Positions 47,447 to 55,543 of a DNA stretch of 64,000 nucleotides are shown here, in pieces (positions within the stretch are counted from its first letter, which is position 1; every line of letters starts with the position of its first letter). A program made the position numbers and the translations under genes. Source of the DNA: CAYMWF01 sp964394085 [NCBI: uncultured Gemmatimonadota bacterium] (lineage in GTDB: Bacteria > GCA-2686955 > CAYMWF01); contig CAYMWF010000029.1 of NCBI GenBank assembly GCA_964394085.1, positions 4,687 to 68,686 of the forward strand. Reading direction: 5' to 3'. The notes under the pieces were generated by a model. The model was not told the DNA's origin, did not search any database, and saw only the letters and a program-made list of their open reading frames with translations.

Positions 47447-48520
47447 TTAAACCTCGAGCAACGCCCAGGCCAGGTATATGCCTAAAACCGCGACCCCGAG
47501 AACCAGGCCCGATTCGAGCTTCCCTTTAAAGAGTTTGTCCAGCCGCTGAAGCAGATATTCGTCGATCAGGGGCCAGAAGAAGATCGCCGCTCCCATGAAT
47601 CCCATGAGCAGCACGCCGGTAGTTCCGGATACCAGCTTGAGAAGGTGGTAGAACGGCAGGAAATACCATTCCGGCTTGATATGCTCGGGTGTCGACAGCG
47701 GATCGGCCGGTGGACCCAGGACCGCCGGATAGGCCAGGGCAAGCAGAAAGATGACAAGCAGCAGGTAGAGGAACACCGCCGATTCGCTGACCACGTGATC
47801 GGGAAAGAAATGGTAGGGTCCCTGTTTCTCGACAGTGGTCTTTTCTTTCATTCGATCAGCTTCGTTCCCCGGAATATACATCCCGAGAAGTCTCACGAAA
47901 AATATGTGTACCAGGACAAGGCCGATCAAAGCGGCGGGGAGGATCTGGACATGCAGTGAATATAATCTGCTCAGTGTGGCGTCGTTGATGCTCTCCCCTG
48001 CAAGGAAGAAATTCTTCATCAAATCGCCGACCAGGGGCGTAAGTGAAAGAATATTGGATGTAATCGTTATACCCCAGTAGGCGACCTGGTCGAAGAGCAG
48101 TGCGTACCCGGTAAAACAGAAAGTCATCGTCACGAATAAAAGGAGTACACCAGCCATCCAGGCTCCCCACCGGAAGTTCCTGAATGCTCCGGTCACGAAA
48201 ACACGGACCATGTGGAGAAAAAGCGCGATGAGCATGAACATCGCCCCCCACTGGTGAACCGATCGTATAAAGAGACCGTATCTTGCGTGCCGGGTGATGT
48301 AATCCACCGATTCGTAAGCGCTGCCCGGTTCCGCCCTGTAGTAGACGGCGAGGAGCAGCCCGGTCACGGCCTGGACCAAAAAGAGGAGCCCTATCACTCC
48401 GCCCCAGCACCACCACCATTTTTTTGTCGAGTGAGGCAGCGGTTCGTCGGCTTTTTCATACAGGTTCTCGATATCGATGGGTATCGCTTTCAGCAGATCG
48501 TCTTTTTTGAAGACCTTCAT
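47447..48520 (-). CDS. Cytochrome b of a b6f-like quinol complex, fused b6 and subunit IV
   Basis: A 357-aa membrane protein. The first half has four helices with the two heme b histidine pairs (HQWGAMFMLIALFLH, His89/His103, and HVQILPAALIGLVLVH with 14 residues between). The wider second spacing is that of cytochrome b6 rather than bc1. Cys38 in WCWGG sits at the position that binds the extra heme c-n in b6f complexes. The C-terminal half resembles subunit IV with KPEWYFLPFYHLLK at the quinol site. It overlaps the Rieske gene by four bases and leads into the octaheme gene. Confidence 0.92.
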   Translation of the reverse strand: MKVFKKDDLLKAIPIDIENLYEKADEPLPHSTKKWWWCWGGVIGLLFLVQAVTGLLLAVYYRAEPGSAYESVDYITRHARYGLFIRSVHQWGAMFMLIALFLHMVRVFVTGAFRNFRWGAWMAGVLLLFVTMTFCFTGYALLFDQVAYWGITITSNILSLTPLVGDLMKNFFLAGESINDATLSRLYSLHVQILPAALIGLVLVHIFFVRLLGMYIPGNEADRMKEKTTVEKQGPYHFFPDHVVSESAVFLYLLLVIFLLALAYPAVLGPPADPLSTPEHIKPEWYFLPFYHLLKLVSGTTGVLLMGFMGAAIFFWPLIDEYLLQRLDKLFKGKLESGLVLGVAVLGIYLAWALLEV

Positions 48521-48975
48521 GTCCGGCTCCCTTCGAAATCGACGAATACCATTCCGTCCCGTAATTCCACGTCGTACCTGTCGAGGGGGCTGTCGGGAGG
48601 CCCCGATACCGGATTACCCGCCGCATCGAAGAACCCGGCATGACAGGGGCACTCAAACAGGTCGCCTTCCGGATGGTAAATCACTGTGCACCCCAGATGA
48701 GGGCACACTGTACCCATTGCGGTGACCGAACCGTCGCTTTTCCTCGTCAAAAGAACCGTCCGCCCCGAAAGATCAGTTATACTTTTCAGGTTCGACTTCG
48801 CCAGTTCCGATTCGAAGCATACGAAAACGGATGGTCTTTTTTTTCCGGGCACCGGATACAGGAAACTTCCTGCGACCTTGGCGGCGAGGATACCCGCCGC
48901 CGACAGCGACCCCAGTACGACCCAACCCAGGAAGCCGCGACGCCCCATGTTCTTTCCTGCATTCTCAAGTTCCAC
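48517..48975 (-). CDS. Rieske iron-sulfur protein of the b6f-like complex
   Basis: A 152-aa protein that takes one electron from quinol and passes it to the c-type cytochrome. GTG at 48975 is chosen because AGGAGG lies six bases upstream; the open frame runs back to 49185 without support. The twin-arginine signal MGRRGFLGWVVLG leads to a membrane anchor. The cluster sites are CPHLGC (Cys91, His93) and CPCHAG (Cys109, His112), with a disulfide from Cys96 and Cys111. First gene of the three-gene operon with a strong promoter at 49103-49131. Confidence 0.93.
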   Translation of the reverse strand: MELENAGKNMGRRGFLGWVVLGSLSAAGILAAKVAGSFLYPVPGKKRPSVFVCFESELAKSNLKSITDLSGRTVLLTRKSDGSVTAMGTVCPHLGCTVIYHPEGDLFECPCHAGFFDAAGNPVSGPPDSPLDRYDVELRDGMVFVDFEGSRT

Positions 48976-49102
48976 GCCGGTCCTCCTTTGAGTTAAAGGA
49001 ATAGAAAATGAAACGCCCTGGAAGGCATTCGGGAACCGGGGATCTCCACTCTCCCCGACCGAGTTCACCACGCTGGAATCTACCTTCTTCAAGCATGATA
49101 AC

Positions 49103-49131
49103 TTTTTAAAATAATCCGTGGGTTTTGTCAA
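49103..49131 (-). promoter_or_regulatory. Strong promoter of the Rieske-cytochrome b-octaheme operon
   Basis: A perfect TTGACA (49126-49131) and TAAAAA (49103-49108) on the minus strand, 17 bp apart. Start expected near 49096, leaving about 120 nt of leader. Confidence 0.7.
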
Positions 49132-49141
49132 GCCTAAAAGT

Positions 49142-49163
49142 GGCAAATAGGTACTTATTTGCC
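49142..49163. promoter_or_regulatory. 22-bp dyad upstream of the Rieske operon promoter
   Basis: GGCAAATA and TATTTGCC are perfect inverted 8-mers with a 6-bp centre holding GTAC, 10 bp upstream of the -35 box. The size and place suit a dimeric transcription factor. No known consensus matched. Confidence 0.6.
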
Positions 49164-49416
49164 TGATAGGTCGAGAACAGCACAACCAGCCGTTGGAATA
49201 TGCTGAACTGAGGTCTTGAAAACAGGCTCACGGATGAAGTAATTAAAGCATGTTTTCTTTCATGTTTTCGATTATAATTATCCGTGAACCAGGGAACAAT
49301 GCGCGGGCAGCGAATGGAACCGATGATTCACTCGACGGATTATTCGCTCCCCGTATCGATCGAGTTCCTTTTTCATGGTATGCGGCGCCGGACGGCGCTC
49401 CCTGCAAGGAGGAAAA

Positions 49417-51075
49417 ATGCGTAGTCTTAAAATATCCGCAGTGCCCGTTGTGTTGCTGGCCGTGGCAATCGTGCTTTCCGTGACGGCGGTCAATCGCTCG
49501 TACGGAGAGGTCATCGCCACGTACGACCAGGCTTTCCTTGAGGAGATTGACGGGCGGAAAATTCTCCACTTGAAGGGAAACAATTTCCAGATGGGCTACC
49601 AGTACGGCGTGCTGGTCGGCGACGATCTTGAAGAAGTAGCCTTGGGATTGACCTCATATCTGGAAGGTTTCGGGGTTCCGGGGTTTCTGGTCAGTATCGC
49701 CAAATACACTTTGGCCACTGCATACAGGCCGTTCTTTCCATCGGACGACATGGATTTCCTCAGGGGAATCTTTTACGGCGCCGGCAGGCCGTTCTCCGTC
49801 ACGATGGCCGATCTGATAGTCATAAATGCAGCGATAGATATAGGCGGGCTTTTCGGCGAGATTTTCGACACGAAAATGATGAACTGCTCCAGCTTCGCCG
49901 CATGGGGCTCCCTGACCGAGGACGGCAAAACCTTCCAGACGAGGAATGTCGATCTCGATACCGGCACGGGCCTGGAAAACTACACGCTGGTAGTATACCA
50001 CAAGCCTGACGGCAAGGTTCCCTACGCCAATATCGGCTGGACCGGTCTGATCGGATGCGCCTCGGGCCTCAGCGCCAACGGAATCGGGATCGGCCAGATA
50101 TGGGGCACGACTCTCGATCATTTCATCGGGACGCCCTGGGGGCTGAAAACCAGGCATATATTGGAGGAAGCCGAATCCGCCGAAGAGGCCGCCCAGACCA
50201 TGTGCACCTGGCCGTTCAGAACTTACGGCAGCAACTTCGTGTTCGGCGACGGCCTGAATTTCCAGGGGCGGGCCGTGGAAACCACCTGGCACCTCGCGGC
50301 GCCATTCAGGGATAACGATCCCGCCGAGGATGAAGCGCTCTACGAGGGTGAATGCTACGCGATAAAGATCGAGGAAGCGGTTTTCAGGGCCGACTGCGCC
50401 ATGGATCCCGAGATAAGAGCGGTGCAGACGGCCGCGAACGGCCCGGACGGAGATCCCCGGGAAGCGAGCTCGTACATAAACCGGTACAAAGGCCAGGCGG
50501 ACAGGATCATCGCATACAGGGACAACGGGGTGCCCATCGGTAAAGAAGAAGCGGAAACGATATCCCGCGAAGTAGCGATGGAAGGCTCATCTCTCCAGTG
50601 CGTCGTCTACGCCAACACGGATCGTGAATTCTGGTCGGCGAACTCGGTTATCGACCACGGAGATGTGTATGACGCATGCGACCAGGAATACCACCACTAC
50701 GATTTCTGCAGCTACCTGCCCACGGCGGATCTCTCCGTGAACGGGACGACCTTCGGCCCCTACGACAGGATGACCGTAACAATGGATACATCCAATCGCG
50801 GGGAGGATGTTTCGCACGATCTGTATATTTACCTGAGACATGGTGACAGCAGATTATACCTCCCGGATCTCGTCGAGGAGAGAACAATCTTTGAAAAGGA
50901 ACGTTTTTTCGAGGCCGACGATACAGACTGGGAGATCGTCTTCGACCGCACCGTCGGCTGGGGGGAACTGCCCCTCGGGTGGTCGACCTGGACCGTCGAG
51001 GTGGTGGAGCCGGGCACCCGCCGCCTGGTGGATATGGGGTGCGTGCCTGTCCATATAAGGTTGCTTGCAGACTGA
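49417..51075 (+). CDS. Secreted C45-type peptidase / acyltransferase (NTN hydrolase)
   Basis: A 552-aa protein with an N-terminal signal segment (SAVPVVLLAVAIVLSVTAV). The region HLKGNNFQMGYQYG (51-64), followed by a catalytic MNCSSF with Cys157 and TRNVDL (175-180), is the pattern of the C45 / acyl-CoA:6-APA acyltransferase-like N-terminal-nucleophile family. In that family Cys becomes the first residue after self-cleavage. If so, residues 1-156 would be a removed prosegment. A C-terminal ~110-residue beta-rich part (DLSVNGTTFGPYDRMTV) may be an added adhesion-like domain. Start fixed by AGGAGG. Substrate unknown. Confidence 0.78.
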   Translation: MRSLKISAVPVVLLAVAIVLSVTAVNRSYGEVIATYDQAFLEEIDGRKILHLKGNNFQMGYQYGVLVGDDLEEVALGLTSYLEGFGVPGFLVSIAKYTLATAYRPFFPSDDMDFLRGIFYGAGRPFSVTMADLIVINAAIDIGGLFGEIFDTKMMNCSSFAAWGSLTEDGKTFQTRNVDLDTGTGLENYTLVVYHKPDGKVPYANIGWTGLIGCASGLSANGIGIGQIWGTTLDHFIGTPWGLKTRHILEEAESAEEAAQTMCTWPFRTYGSNFVFGDGLNFQGRAVETTWHLAAPFRDNDPAEDEALYEGECYAIKIEEAVFRADCAMDPEIRAVQTAANGPDGDPREASSYINRYKGQADRIIAYRDNGVPIGKEEAETISREVAMEGSSLQCVVYANTDREFWSANSVIDHGDVYDACDQEYHHYDFCSYLPTADLSVNGTTFGPYDRMTVTMDTSNRGEDVSHDLYIYLRHGDSRLYLPDLVEERTIFEKERFFEADDTDWEIVFDRTVGWGELPLGWSTWTVEVVEPGTRRLVDMGCVPVHIRLLAD

Positions 51076-51151
51076 TTGCGCTCCGAAAGAACCTTCTGCG
51101 TCAGATCGCCAACACGCTCCTGCCGGAGCCTGAAGACAACAGAATCATTCG

Positions 51152-51187
51152 AAAAAAAAACCGGGCGGTATAATAACCCGCCCGGTT
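51152..51187 (-). terminator. Intrinsic terminator of tRNA-Ala
   Basis: On the minus strand CCGGGCGG (51178-51185) pairs with CCGCCCGG (51161-51168) and is followed by nine T residues, directly downstream of the tRNA 3' end. It may also help to end the peptidase transcript. Confidence 0.9.
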
Positions 51188-51195
51188 CAAATTTC

Positions 51196-51271
51196 TGGTG
51201 GAGCTGAGGGGGCTCGAACCCCTGGCCTTCTGACTGCCAGTCAGATGCTCTCCCAGCTGAGCTACAGCCCC
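51196..51271 (-). tRNA. tRNA-Ala (anticodon GGC)
   Basis: 76-nt cloverleaf with acceptor GGGGCTG paired to CAGCTCC (one GU pair), anticodon loop CTGGCAG (GGC), T-arm GGTTCGAGCCC and an encoded CCA at 51196-51198. Confidence 0.96.
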
Positions 51272-51282
51272 GAAGGAAGTCA

Positions 51283-51311
51283 TTTCTACACCACGTCCCC
51301 CCCCCAGTCAA
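51283..51311 (-). promoter_or_regulatory. Promoter of tRNA-Ala
   Basis: TTGACT (51306-51311) and TAGAAA (51283-51288) on the minus strand, 17 bp apart, with a run of nine G residues in the spacer. Start expected about five bases before the mature tRNA. Confidence 0.65.
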
Positions 51312-51496
51312 GAAAAGAAATTCGCGCAACCGCTGCGGTTTGAATTGACCTGTTTATATATTTGAATCTGTTCAGGAAAATTAAACGCACGGGTCATCCC
51401 AGCTAAAAAAGGGTTGCGCAGGAGAAGTTTTGCCTGAACAATACCGGCTTTCACGATCGAGTCGGCAATCCCCGGCTTTGAATTGAAGAAAGAAGC

Positions 51497-53587
51497 ATGA
51501 TTTCGGTCCTCGAGAAAATCTACCTGCTGGTCTCCGCCATTGCGGAAGTTTTTGCGGATGCTTCCATTTATATCCTTGTCGGATTCGCAGCCGCCGGTCT
51601 CATGAATGCCCTGATCCCGCCCGTCACCCTCTACCGCTACCTCGGCGGCAAAAGGAAACGTTCGGTTCTTCTTGCAGCACTGATAGGGGTTCCCCTCCCC
51701 CTCTGCTCCTGCTCGGTGCTTCCCGCCGCCCTCAACCTCAGAAAAAAAGGCGCCGGTAAAGGCGCTTCGATGGCTTTTCTCATCTCTACGCCTGAAACTG
51801 GTGTCGAATCAATAGCACTTACATACGGTCTCATGGGTGGCGTAACAGCCGTCTTCCGCCCGTTCGCCGCATTCGTCACCGCAATGGTCACCGGACTCGC
51901 AACAACGTTCTGGGGTGGAGACGAGGAAGAGGAACCGGAGCCGGAGCCGGACTGCTGTGATCAGGGTTGTTCAGCCCGCAGCTCGCTATCCACCAACGGG
52001 CCTGCTGAAACCACGCGGCCCTCCCTGGTTGACAGCATGAGGGAAGTCTTCGGCTCCTTTTTCGATGAAACCGCGTACTGGCTCCTTCTGGGGCTTCTGC
52101 TGTCCGGTTTTATCGCCGCGGTGGTGCCTGACTCGGTTTTCGAAAACGTTCTCGGCAGCGGAGCGTTCTCCATGCTCTTCATGCTGGTTCTCGGCATTCC
52201 TATCTATATCTGCGCCAGCAGTTCCACTCCGATCGCGGCGGTAATGGTGATGAAAGGCCTGAACCCGGGCGCGGCTCTCGTTTTCCTTCTGGCGGGTCCC
52301 GCCAGCAACCTTGGCTCAATGGCCGTCCTTGCCAAGTATTTCGGCCGCCGTACCATGCTCATCTACCTTATATCCATCGCCCTGGTCAGCCTGCTGATGG
52401 GAGCGCTTTTCAACCTTGTTATCTCGCTCCTCGATATCGACCTGGCACTGAAGGTCGAGAGCGGGATGTCGCTCATGCCGGTTTCCATCCGGTATTTCGG
52501 GCTCGTCTTTTTCGGGCTCCTGACCGTGCGGGCCCTGCGGCGTTCACCCCCGCCCGATGAATTCCTGAACATCGGGCGGAAGCTGAACCTGCTGACCGGT
52601 TCCTTTTTTACTCGTACCCGCGCCCTGAGGGCCGCCGTCCTGATCGGGATACTCCTTTATGCGGGAACAACTCTGGTCGCCGTCGAGCCGGGTGAGGAAG
52701 CGGTTGTCAAAAGGTTCGGAAAACCGGCAAGAAATTTGATCACACCAGGTCTACATTTCAAAGCGCCGTTTCCATTCGATACCGTCGAGAAATGCCGGGC
52801 CGCTCTCATACGTTCCACACCTCTGGGATTTCTGCCGGTCTCGGTAACCGATAGTTCATTCAATCCCCTGATCTCAGGCATTACCCGTATTCAAAGAAAG
52901 AAAATCCAGAGAGAAACCGTGTATGTAACCGGAGATGAAAATCTCCTCGACGCAACGGCCGTCGTATTTTACCGGGTGAAAGAAATCCATCCTTACCTCT
53001 TTGAAATATCTCTGCCTGATGACACTGTCAAAAGGGCGGCGAAAACCGCTCTGCTGAGCATACTGATCCGGGAGCCGATCGACAGACTGCTCGCGGAAAA
53101 CCGTCATGAAACAGAACTGAAAGCGGCGAAACTGCTGCAGCGGAGGCTCGATAAAATCGGATCGGGAATCGAAGTTGTCTCCCTCGATATCATCGACGTC
53201 CACGCGCCGGGAGAAGTCCACTTCGCCTTCAGGGATCTTGCCAGCGCCACGGAAGACAAACTCACCAAAATCAATAACGCATATATCTACGCGCAAACAA
53301 CCACCCACTCGGCGAACGGCAGAGCAACGGCTATGACGGAAGGCGCCGCTGCGGCTGGCGATTCAGCCACGGCGGATGCGAATGGTGAAGCTCACGCTTT
53401 CGAGCTGCTTGCTGCTTCCCACGGGAAGTACGAGAAGGCCATGGAGGTGGAGATGTACCTCGAAACCATTGAAAACAGCCTTGAAAAAGCTGAAAAATTC
53501 ATCGTTCCCGGCGGTGGAGACGAACCGGCTGCCGAGCTCTGGTGCCTGCCGGGAAGTTCCACGGTCCGGGAAAGGAGCCGAAAATGA
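51497..53587 (+). CDS. Metal permease (SO_0444/YraQ-type) fused to an SPFH/HflK-like domain
   Basis: A 696-aa fusion. Residues 1-350 form a PF03773-type permease with about ten helices; the motif LPLCSCSVLPAALNLRKKG (Cys70, Cys72) and a second STPIAAVMVMKG repeat are characteristic. A cytoplasmic linker carries an acidic stretch (EEEEPEPEPDCCDQGC) with three more Cys, a possible metal site. After another helix, residues about 388-640 form an SPFH (band 7) domain like HflK, beginning VEPGEEAVVKRFGKPARNLI. Permeases of this family move copper, zinc or arsenicals. SPFH proteins form membrane rings that control proteases such as FtsH. Its stop overlaps the next SPFH gene by four bases. The fusion is unusual. 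Confidence 0.85.
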   Translation: MISVLEKIYLLVSAIAEVFADASIYILVGFAAAGLMNALIPPVTLYRYLGGKRKRSVLLAALIGVPLPLCSCSVLPAALNLRKKGAGKGASMAFLISTPETGVESIALTYGLMGGVTAVFRPFAAFVTAMVTGLATTFWGGDEEEEPEPEPDCCDQGCSARSSLSTNGPAETTRPSLVDSMREVFGSFFDETAYWLLLGLLLSGFIAAVVPDSVFENVLGSGAFSMLFMLVLGIPIYICASSSTPIAAVMVMKGLNPGAALVFLLAGPASNLGSMAVLAKYFGRRTMLIYLISIALVSLLMGALFNLVISLLDIDLALKVESGMSLMPVSIRYFGLVFFGLLTVRALRRSPPPDEFLNIGRKLNLLTGSFFTRTRALRAAVLIGILLYAGTTLVAVEPGEEAVVKRFGKPARNLITPGLHFKAPFPFDTVEKCRAALIRSTPLGFLPVSVTDSSFNPLISGITRIQRKKIQRETVYVTGDENLLDATAVVFYRVKEIHPYLFEISLPDDTVKRAAKTALLSILIREPIDRLLAENRHETELKAAKLLQRRLDKIGSGIEVVSLDIIDVHAPGEVHFAFRDLASATEDKLTKINNAYIYAQTTTHSANGRATAMTEGAAAAGDSATADANGEAHAFELLAASHGKYEKAMEVEMYLETIENSLEKAEKFIVPGGGDEPAAELWCLPGSSTVRERSRK

Positions 53588-54468
53588 AATTCCTCATTCC
53601 GGCGCTTCTGGTCGCAATAGCGGCAGGCTCACTCTTTACCGTCGATGTGTCTGAATATGCACTTGTGCTCCAGTTCGGCAAACCCGTCAGGATAGTCGAA
53701 CAGCCGGGGCTGCATGTCAGGCTGCCGTTTATCCAGTCGCTCCACAGGTTGACGGGCCGCATCCTCCTCCTGGACGGGTGGGAATCTGAATTTCTCACCG
53801 CAGACAAAAAAAACATAACCGTAACCACTTTCGCCTTGTGGCGGATAACCGATCCGTTGAAATTCTACAAATCAGTATATGACCGGAAAGGAGCCGAATC
53901 GAGGCTGGCGGATGTGATCTCCTCCCGGGTCGGCGCCGAACTCGGGCGCACTCCTTTTTCTGATATCGTTGCGGTGACCGACGACACTCTTGCAGTCGAT
54001 CCGATGTTCGGTCTCAACAATAAAATCCGCCAGGCCTGTCAAAAGATCTGCCTGGCGACTTTCGGCGTGGATATCGTGGATTTCGGTTTCTCCCGGTTCA
54101 ACTTTCCCGACCAGAACAAAGACAGCGTTTTCAACAGGATGAGGGCCGAGAGAGGAAGAATAGCAGCCAGGTACCGTTCCGAAGGTGAAGAAGAAGCGAT
54201 GAAAATCCGGGCGAAAGCTGACAGGGAGAGGAGCAGAATCCTCGCCGAGGCTTCGAGACAATCCAGGATAATCGAGGGAGAAGCGAGAGCCGAAGCCGCC
54301 AGGATCCGCGGCGAAGCCTATAAAAAAGACCCGGACTTCTACCTCTTCACAAGAACACTCGACTCGTACGAACGGTTCCTGGATGAGCGCGCAACCATCG
54401 TTCTGCCCGGAGATTCCCCCCTCCTTGATCTCCTCAGCTCCGGCGGAAAGGGCCTGCTGGATGATTAG
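53584..54468 (+). CDS. SPFH/HflC-like membrane protein
   Basis: A 294-aa protein with one N-terminal helix (LIPALLVAIAAGSLFTV) and an SPFH domain (YALVLQFGKPVRIVEQPGLH, residues 22-41). A long charged helical region follows (RAKADRERSRILAEASRQS), typical of HflC rings. An AAGGAG precedes the ATG, which overlaps the permease-fusion stop, so translation is coupled. Together with its two neighbours it would provide three SPFH subunits to a ring around the permease. Confidence 0.88.
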   Translation: MKFLIPALLVAIAAGSLFTVDVSEYALVLQFGKPVRIVEQPGLHVRLPFIQSLHRLTGRILLLDGWESEFLTADKKNITVTTFALWRITDPLKFYKSVYDRKGAESRLADVISSRVGAELGRTPFSDIVAVTDDTLAVDPMFGLNNKIRQACQKICLATFGVDIVDFGFSRFNFPDQNKDSVFNRMRAERGRIAARYRSEGEEEAMKIRAKADRERSRILAEASRQSRIIEGEARAEAARIRGEAYKKDPDFYLFTRTLDSYERFLDERATIVLPGDSPLLDLLSSGGKGLLDD

Positions 54469-55450
54469 CTCCCGTCGATATCCGGGTTTCATCCGCATCC
54501 TGTTCAGGATTGCCGGTCCGGTTGCATTAGGCGCCTGGCTGCTGTCAGGGTTCTATTTCGTCGAACCCGACGAAGAAGCGGTTAGAACCAGGTTCAAGAG
54601 AATAATAGATGAAAAAGTCGGGCCGGGTCTCCATTACCATGCTCCCTGGCCGCTGGAAGAGGCTCTCGTTCAGAAAACAGCGGCGATTTTCAAAGTCGGC
54701 ATCGGGTTCGATATATTCAAATCGGAACAACTCCGGCTCCCGAGCCCCGATCAGACCCAGCACCTTACCGGAGACACCAATATCATCGACGTGCAGCTCA
54801 TCATTCAGTACACCGTCCGGTCGGCTGCGGATCTCCTGTTCCATTCGGAAAAACCGAAAGCCATCCTGAAACGGTGCGGAGAAGATATTCTTATCGAGCT
54901 GGTGTCCTCAATGGATGTGGACGAACTTCTTACCGCCGGTAAAGCCGAGTTATCCGAACAGATGGAAAAACGTCTCCAACAACGGATCGATCGGCTCGGC
55001 ACCGGTATCGAAATCAGCTCGGCGAGTCTTGTTACGGCGGATCCCTCCCTCGCTGTAAGGCTCGCGTTCCAGGAAGTGGTCGACGCCCGTGCCGACCGTG
55101 AACGCCTGATTCACGAAGCGAATATCTATCGCAACAGAATCCTGCCCATGGGAAAAGGCAGAGCCGCTGAAATCCAGGAAGCAGCCTGCGGCACTGCCCA
55201 GGATATCCTCTCTGCCGCCCGAAGCGATCGCGAGAGATTCGAAACCCTCCTCGAAGTTTATGAAATCAGTCCCGCCGCCACCAGGCTCGATCTCTTCCTC
55301 GGCACCGCCGAAAAAATACTCGGCGAAGCAGATCTCATCGTTTCCCCCGCCGGCGGAATACCCGTCAGACTCTTCCCGAAAGAGGAACTTTCCGGTGAGA
55401 CTCCGATTGAAGACGAGCCATCCAACAGGGTTTTTAAAGCCTCTCCATAA
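54461..55450 (+). CDS. SPFH/HflK-like membrane protein
   Basis: A 329-aa protein with an N-terminal helix (GPVALGAWLLSGFYFV), the SPFH start VEPDEEAVRTRFKRIIDEKV, a central LTGDTNIIDVQLIIQYTV typical of HflK, and a helical C-terminal half. The ATG at 54461 overlaps the end of the HflC-like gene by eight bases. The third SPFH gene of the operon. Confidence 0.87.
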   Translation: MISSRRYPGFIRILFRIAGPVALGAWLLSGFYFVEPDEEAVRTRFKRIIDEKVGPGLHYHAPWPLEEALVQKTAAIFKVGIGFDIFKSEQLRLPSPDQTQHLTGDTNIIDVQLIIQYTVRSAADLLFHSEKPKAILKRCGEDILIELVSSMDVDELLTAGKAELSEQMEKRLQQRIDRLGTGIEISSASLVTADPSLAVRLAFQEVVDARADRERLIHEANIYRNRILPMGKGRAAEIQEAACGTAQDILSAARSDRERFETLLEVYEISPAATRLDLFLGTAEKILGEADLIVSPAGGIPVRLFPKEELSGETPIEDEPSNRVFKASP

Positions 55451-55467
55451 TCATAAAGCAGTATTTG

Positions 55468-55496
55468 TTGCATCCCTTATAGGGTTCAACTATACT
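55468..55496 (+). promoter_or_regulatory. Promoter of the secreted 402-aa protein
   Basis: TTGCAT (55468-55473) and TATACT (55491-55496) are 17 bp apart, in the short gap after the SPFH operon. It separates the secreted-protein genes from the SPFH transcript. Confidence 0.6.
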
Positions 55497-55543
55497 TGAT
55501 TTGTCAGGTAAAAACTGTGCAACCTTTTCGTGAAGGAGATTCG

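Larger units (their letters stand above)
48976..49416. other. Intergenic control region of the Rieske and peptidase operons
   Basis: About 440 bp between divergent genes. It holds the Rieske promoter and a 22-bp dyad, described separately, plus a roughly 120-nt minus-strand leader. The plus-strand half, upstream of the peptidase, has an AGGAGG before the ATG at 49417 but no clear promoter that I could read. No gene recognised. Confidence 0.5.

Noticed and set aside
48976-49185. N-terminal extension of the Rieske protein to 49185
   Set aside because: Covers the leader and would place AGGAGG inside the gene; the Tat signal fits the GTG at 48975.
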